Shown here one piece after another: positions 59,679 through 64,000 of a stretch of 64,000 nt of DNA. Position 1 is the stretch's first letter; every line of letters starts with the position of its first letter. The position numbers were made by a program, and so were the translations under genes. The stretch is from positions 1 to 64,000 of the forward strand of contig JAGKQI010000034.1 of the NCBI GenBank assembly GCA_018806915.1, in the 5' to 3' direction. This stretch comes from Phytophthora colocasiae. Its lineage: Eukaryota; Oomycota; Peronosporomycetes; Peronosporales; Peronosporaceae. The notes beneath the pieces are model-generated. The model saw only the letters and a list, made by a program, of their open reading frames with translations, made no database searches and was not told where the DNA came from.

Positions 59679-60627
59679 ATGACCAAGTTTGTACTTACCG
59701 GTTCGGATGGCAACCTCGGCCGCATCGCTGCTGATTTCGCCATTGAAATCCTCAAACCCGAAGACCACCTTGTGCTCACCAGCTACAACCTCAAGTCCAT
59801 TCCGGAAGATGTTGTTGCTGGCTGGCGCGCTAAGGGAGCAGAAGTCGTTGACGCCAGTTACGACGACGTGGAGGGTATGAAGAAGGTGTTTGAGGGTGCC
59901 GAAGCTGTGGGTTTCATTTCGACGTGGCTGTTCGGACAGGGTCGTCGTAACCAGGCCAAGAACGTTTGTGCCGCTGCTAAGGCTGTGGGCGTCAAGCGTG
60001 TGTGCTACACGTGCTGGTTGTGAGACGGACGTGGAGGAGGAGATCCCATTCCTGCCGCGTGACCACCACTTCGTGGAGAAGATTGTCAAGGAGTCCGGTC
60101 TGGGCTACAACATCCAACGTAACTGGTTGTACGTGGACAACATCCCGACGCTGTTCGCTCCGTCGTGGAAGTTCTGTGGTGACAAGTGGCTGTCGAACAG
60201 CCACGGTGTCCCCGGTGCGTACGTGGCCCGTGAAGACTGCGCCCGCGTCTTCGCTGCTCTGATCCTGGGCCGTGGTGAGCCTAACAAGGTGTACGACGTC
60301 ACCGGTCCTGAAGTTTTGCAGCAGAAGGAAGTGATGGATTGGATGTGCGAGCAAACCGGTTACAAGTGCGAGTACGTCGACATGCCCGATGAGGAGCTCA
60401 CCAAGTGGTGGCTGGACCGTGGTCTGCCTACCGACATGGCTACCGGTGACTTCTCTCAGCTACCGATGAAGCTCTGCATTGGTGATGCTATTTGCTGTGG
60501 TGAAATGCTGGGTAACGGATCCATGAACTCCGTGTCGGATACCGTGGAGAAACTGACAGGCCGTAAGCCCCTGCACTACCAGCAGGTACTGCCCAAGTAC
60601 AAGGACCTCTTCCCCAAGCCCGAGTAA
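59679..60627 (+). pseudogene. NmrA-like protein, 11-nt deletion
   Basis: Starts at 59679 (MTKFVLTGSDGNLGR) and reads cleanly to VKRVCYTC, then ends at 60023. Relative to the copy at 53415-54445, 11 bases are missing near 60012, exactly over the conserved TSFVG segment. The rest (ETDVEEEIPFLPRDHHF... LTGRKPLHYQQVLPKYKDLFPKPE) follows without fault in the frame ending at 60627. Because 11 bases are lost rather than one, this is more likely a true lesion than a base-calling error. Confidence 0.85.
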
Positions 60628-62602
60628 ATGACCATCACGTAGTAGCGAATCTCAATTGCTCATAAATCAAATCAAACTGCTAAAGAATTTAATGGCGAAC
60701 GCATGAAGACGAGTCTTGGGGTGGACCAAAACCTCATTGCGTCGGAAACCCCTTTGCTATCGTGCCGGTTGACAAAATTGACCGACTACCAATTTTGTTT
60801 TGTGTTTGGTGACAGGCGCCGCGTTGGACTGGGTTTGACAAGCTGTTGAAGTGCGTGTTCGTCAACTCGACTACGTGTAGTCCGCCCCCTCAATCGTATC
60901 CACAAGTGATCTCTCTAGTGCTACGTCAATACCGTTAGAGTCTTCATGAGAACCAGATGGATCAGTAGCAAACGCTAGAGGCATTCTTGCCGTTTTTTCG
61001 TATCCTAGCAACGACTTTTAGTGTACACCTTTGCAGATTCTAAAGTGTCTTCACTTCTTTCGTGGCCATTGATTTTTATCCGCCAGCACAGTCATCCGCT
61101 CCGCAAGATCTTCTCACTGAGCAGTGCTCAGACGTCGTGCTGGAATTGTACTACGCTTGTCAGTCGTTCAGTCACGGGTTTGTCCTGCGCGTCTCTACTG
61201 TAGTATCTTCGATTTTCGACTGGAGATTTCGTCCGATATCTCATTCTCCATGGGAGCACCTAACGGTTGATTGAAGCCAGTATGGAGCCGCTCTTTGTGC
61301 CAAAACAAAGTGGTTGCTCGCTGATGTCTTAAGTTCTTCCTGTTTTCTTCTCATTCCTTCGACTTTCCTACTGCGAGGCTATGAACAATGGCACAACTGT
61401 GACAGGCAACGCAACTCATCGGTTTTGCTCTTGGCTTCCATGTCCACCGTGTCGTGGTCCGCCCTCTATCTCTTCAACTCTACTGAACACTGGAAACTAC
61501 CGCTCCACACTAGTCGGCGCGCCAGAAACAGCTCCTATAGACGACGGAGAAAGGTCAACTCAGCGGCTCAGTTGTACGCTCGAAGCAAGATCGTTTCTTG
61601 TCGGAATGGCAGCCGAAAACCGGGAAAAATCCAACGGATTCCTTTGTCCAGCACAAACTGCTCAATGTGAGACTTTGCTAAGACTTCACGTAAAACTTGG
61701 GATGCCAGATCGATGAGTACTATCGATATGTGGACTTTATTCACGGGACTATGGGCTTGTTCGTAAAAAGCAGACTTATTCACTCCACGATTAGCTTTAG
61801 ATCGGCAACTCGTAGTGTACAGTGACTTGTCCGTTAGAAGTCTCGTGTAGGGCGGAAGGATCACGCAACTACTCTTTCCATACATCACAGTGCTAGTCAA
61901 CTTGCATAGGAATGCCAAGTGTTGACAGTCAAGAAATCTAGCAGCTCTTCTATCCGAAGGATCCGAAGCTATGTAGCTCTACGATCTGACGACTTCAAGT
62001 TCAGTTTCGTGTCCTTTCACGCGCAACGTTAATCGCGTCACCAGTCAAGCGGTCTTGCACCTGGTCCGCCCTGTAAGCCAAAAAGCCTCGTTGACTCTGA
62101 CCACCGTTTACTTTTTTGGCAAAACGGTCTAGCATTAGCTGTCGGCGCGTCAGAAACTGCTCGCTGAAAAGGGAAAGAAGAGCTCTCCAAGGGAGTTCAA
62201 ACGCTTCCAATGCACTTCATGTACGAAACAGTAGAGCCCCACCTGGTACTTTTGGCAAGGAATTCGTTGGTACTTCTATCTTCGCATGGATAAAAGTGAG
62301 GGTATTTGAACGACGGCGAGGGTGGACTATTGGTTTTCCGCCTTTGACGACGACGCGGTTGCTACGGTACTGACCACTTGGTTGCCACGAAGGCCAGGCG
62401 CAAGCAAAAAGGGCGACAGCAACGGATGACGCATGTCAAGTGGAATATTCCGTGCCTCGCAACGCCTTTTGAGCCTTGGACAGGCACGTAACCTTCCAAA
62501 GGGACAGGAAGAGCTCTCGGTGAACTCAAGCATCCCCAAAGTCTCCACATCTCAATTTGCCCACTCTCCCCCAGGAGTACAACCTTCTCTACATCAACCA
62601 CT
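60628..62602. other. Long stretch without a confident gene
   Basis: Open frames at 61568-61918 and 62001-62210 (both minus; e.g. IEQFVLDKGIRWIFPGFRLPF) have some protein-like character but no recognised family and no clear start. They may be parts of an old broken gene or transposon. Confidence 0.4.
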
Positions 62603-63292
62603 ATGATGTCCTTCCGCACGTTCCTGCCGCTGTCCCAGCCCAGCTTCGTCGAAATGCCCCAACTACTTGGTATCAAACCTTCCAAGCCGGTCAACAAGTG
62701 CTCTATTGACTTCATCCTCTCGAGCGACAAGACCCCAGCAATGCTCCCGTCATTCCCATGGACGTCACCGCAACGAGGTTCCTCCAACAAGACGTTCGCT
62801 CCATTCCTGGCGCCACCTTCGGGTCCCTCGAAAATCGCTAAACGCCGTCGTCTCCAGAACGTCAGTAGCTCCAACAACAGCGTCAAAGTGTCCGGAAAAG
62901 CTGGTGTTGTGCTGGTCAACGGTGTAGTTGTCAAGAAAGGCAGCAAGTACTGCATGGTCGATGGCTGCACGAGTCGAGCAAAGCACGCGCGTCGCTGCTG
63001 GCGTCACGGTGGCTCCGTCAAGTGCAAAGTCCCTGACTGCGCGAACCGAGCCAAGACCAAAGGCGTGTGCTGGTCGCACGGCGGTGGCACTCTCTGCTCG
63101 TTCCGTGGCTGCACGACGATCTCAGTCTCCAATGGCGTCTGCTGGGCCCACGGTGGTGGCAAGCGCTGCGCTATGGAGGGCTGTGCTCGTCCGGCTTACG
63201 AACGTACCGACCACCTGTGCACTCTCCACTTCGAGGAGAAGCAGTACATTACTCAGGTGCACAACCACAATGTCGATTGCCAGCACAATTAA
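62603..63292 (+). CDS. WRKY19-like zinc-knuckle protein
   Basis: 229 codons from the ATG at 62603. The N-terminal half is Ser/Pro/Lys-rich with a basic patch (KIAKRRRLQN) that could be a nuclear signal. From about residue 115 there are four tandem C/H units of roughly 24 residues, of the form C..dGC...A...gvCW.HGG..kC, as in the zinc-binding repeats of plant WRKY19-type proteins that are common in oomycetes. No WRKY DNA-binding domain itself is present. The role is unknown; nuclear nucleic-acid or protein binding is the usual suggestion. The frame is intact. Confidence 0.85.
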   Translation: MMSFRTFLPLSQPSFVEMPQLLGIKPSKPVNKCSIDFILSSDKTPAMLPSFPWTSPQRGSSNKTFAPFLAPPSGPSKIAKRRRLQNVSSSNNSVKVSGKAGVVLVNGVVVKKGSKYCMVDGCTSRAKHARRCWRHGGSVKCKVPDCANRAKTKGVCWSHGGGTLCSFRGCTTISVSNGVCWAHGGGKRCAMEGCARPAYERTDHLCTLHFEEKQYITQVHNHNVDCQHN

Positions 63293-63667
63293 GAGATCTT
63301 GATCGATTTTGAAGCAGTTGATACTGCTACCCAATTCAGAAGTTACCTGCATACATTTTGAAACCAAACCTCAGCCGTGAGTACTTGAATGAATCTAAGC
63401 AAGAAGAATGCAAAGAAATACAATCCACATGAACAGCACAAAGAGTTGAGTGAGAATGACTTTTGGTACTTGAATACACCTTCAAAGGGCTGAGTTCGCA
63501 ATAAGCCGCATGCATTCACTTTTCAACACGAATAATCTTACCGAGGGCTTTTGTTCCTTGCCTTCTTGCTTGAGGTTGTGCATTGCTGCTTCTCTAAAGT
63601 GAACCGCTGCCTTGATTTCTCCATAACACGGTCGAACGACTACGATTCACGCAAATAACACTGAAAC
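63293..63667. other. Intergenic, no supported gene
   Basis: 3' flanks of two convergent genes. Nothing recognised. Confidence 0.5.
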
Positions 63668-64000
63668 TTACGATGCTTCTCCACGTAACAACGCTTGCTG
63701 TTCCTCGAAAGCACCATAGGTCTCTCGAAATAACGGGTGGAAGAAAGCCATCCACTCATCGTACGGAATACGCTTATCCTTCGTGTTCGGGGTCGGATTG
63801 TCTCCGAGATCCTGGCCACCGCGGAATTCGTGCCAGTCGCAACCCACAAATTGGCACATGTTCCGGTAACCCCAACGGAATCGTTCCTTGGGGAAAATCT
63901 CCACCACCGTCGTCATCGGACGTGCCCAAATCACGTTAACGAGACCAGCGCCGTGCATGCTAATGATCATGTCGCTCTCGATGGTGGTCTTCATCTGCTC
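63668..64000 (-). CDS. GT61-family glycosyltransferase, 3' part (cut by window edge)
   Basis: The C-terminal 110 codons of a gene that continues beyond the right edge. GT61 core landmarks are DMIISMHGAGLVNVIW, VVEIFPKERFRWGYRNMC and GCDWHEFRGG, closely paralleling the gene at 40621-42196 (DVVIGMHGAGMVNVMW). The frame is open to the edge. Expected to be a Golgi/ER protein glycosyltransferase. Confidence 0.85.
   Translation of the reverse strand, partial: EQMKTTIESDMIISMHGAGLVNVIWARPMTTVVEIFPKERFRWGYRNMCQFVGCDWHEFRGGQDLGDNPTPNTKDKRIPYDEWMAFFHPLFRETYGAFEEQQALLRGEAS

Noticed and set aside
1..64000. tRNA, rRNA or other structural RNA genes
   Set aside because: No cloverleaf-like or rRNA-like sequence was noticed on either strand by eye; a covariance-model scan would be needed to exclude them.

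Overview
The window looks like an accessory, effector-rich stretch of an oomycete genome, most likely a Phytophthora species. The evidence is the gene content: Crinkler (CRN) proteins with LxLFLAK-type headers, an NPP1/NLP protein, a secreted Kazal-like inhibitor, secreted PAN/Apple proteins, oomycete FYVE/START proteins, M96-like bZIP proteins and a WRKY19-like zinc-knuckle protein. Introns are short (57-80 nt, GT-AG), and an Inr+FPR type core promoter recurs just upstream of start codons. There is no sign of bacterial organisation. Only a few genes carry introns.

Layout. 0.8-4.7 kb: tandem PAN/Apple pair, first copy broken. 4.76-5.35 kb: small hAT element with an 8-bp target duplication. 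6.2-9.0 kb: two intact NmrA-like genes. 9.1-15.8 kb: three FYVE/START genes on the minus strand, two of them damaged, with a Tc1/mariner-like element (11.06-11.89 kb) between the first and second. 16.4-17.2 kb: SWEET pseudogene. 17.3-18.2 kb: ankyrin gene. 18.7-21.5 kb: helical-repeat gene split over three frames. 21.8-23.1 kb: broken CRN. 23.2-24.0 kb: intact SWEET. 24.2-27.4 kb: pyrimidine 5'-nucleotidase, GNAT acetyltransferase, M96-like gene with one nonsense codon. 27.6-33.0 kb: Kazal gene with two relics, a possible RXLR-like relic, and an NLP. 33.76-37.12 kb: a complete PIF/Harbinger transposon (TTA target duplication, reconstructable four-exon DDE transposase, decayed Myb/SANT partner) inserted in a CRN relic. 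37.2-37.9 kb: inverted duplication around an 18-G run. 38.5-40.6 kb: nine-exon SAMHD1-like gene. 40.6-47.1 kb: GT61 glycosyltransferase, second GNAT, second M96-like gene, full-length CRN. 47.7-48.7 kb: DHDPS-family gene with a nonsense codon. 48.9-54.4 kb: four more NmrA copies (a relic, one split by a hAT element, one intact, one frameshifted). 55.4-59.0 kb: minisatellite-encoded repeat protein, chromodomain protein and MULE transposase. 59.7-60.6 kb: a seventh NmrA copy with an 11-nt deletion. 62.6-63.3 kb: WRKY19-like protein. The right edge holds part of a second GT61 gene.

The main theme is gene birth and death. Almost every family has one copy that reads cleanly beside one or more copies broken by indels, nonsense codons or transposons. 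Four DNA transposons from three superfamilies have defined ends and target duplications, and a MULE transposase is also present. Many breaks are single-nucleotide indels, so assembly error must be excluded before each is called a pseudogene; the start-codon losses, multi-base deletions and transposon insertions cannot be explained that way. I found no clear evidence of an undescribed multi-gene system. The most unusual objects are the helical-repeat gene, the VPR-repeat ORF beside the chromodomain/MULE cluster, and the twice-occurring GNAT/M96/CRN association.
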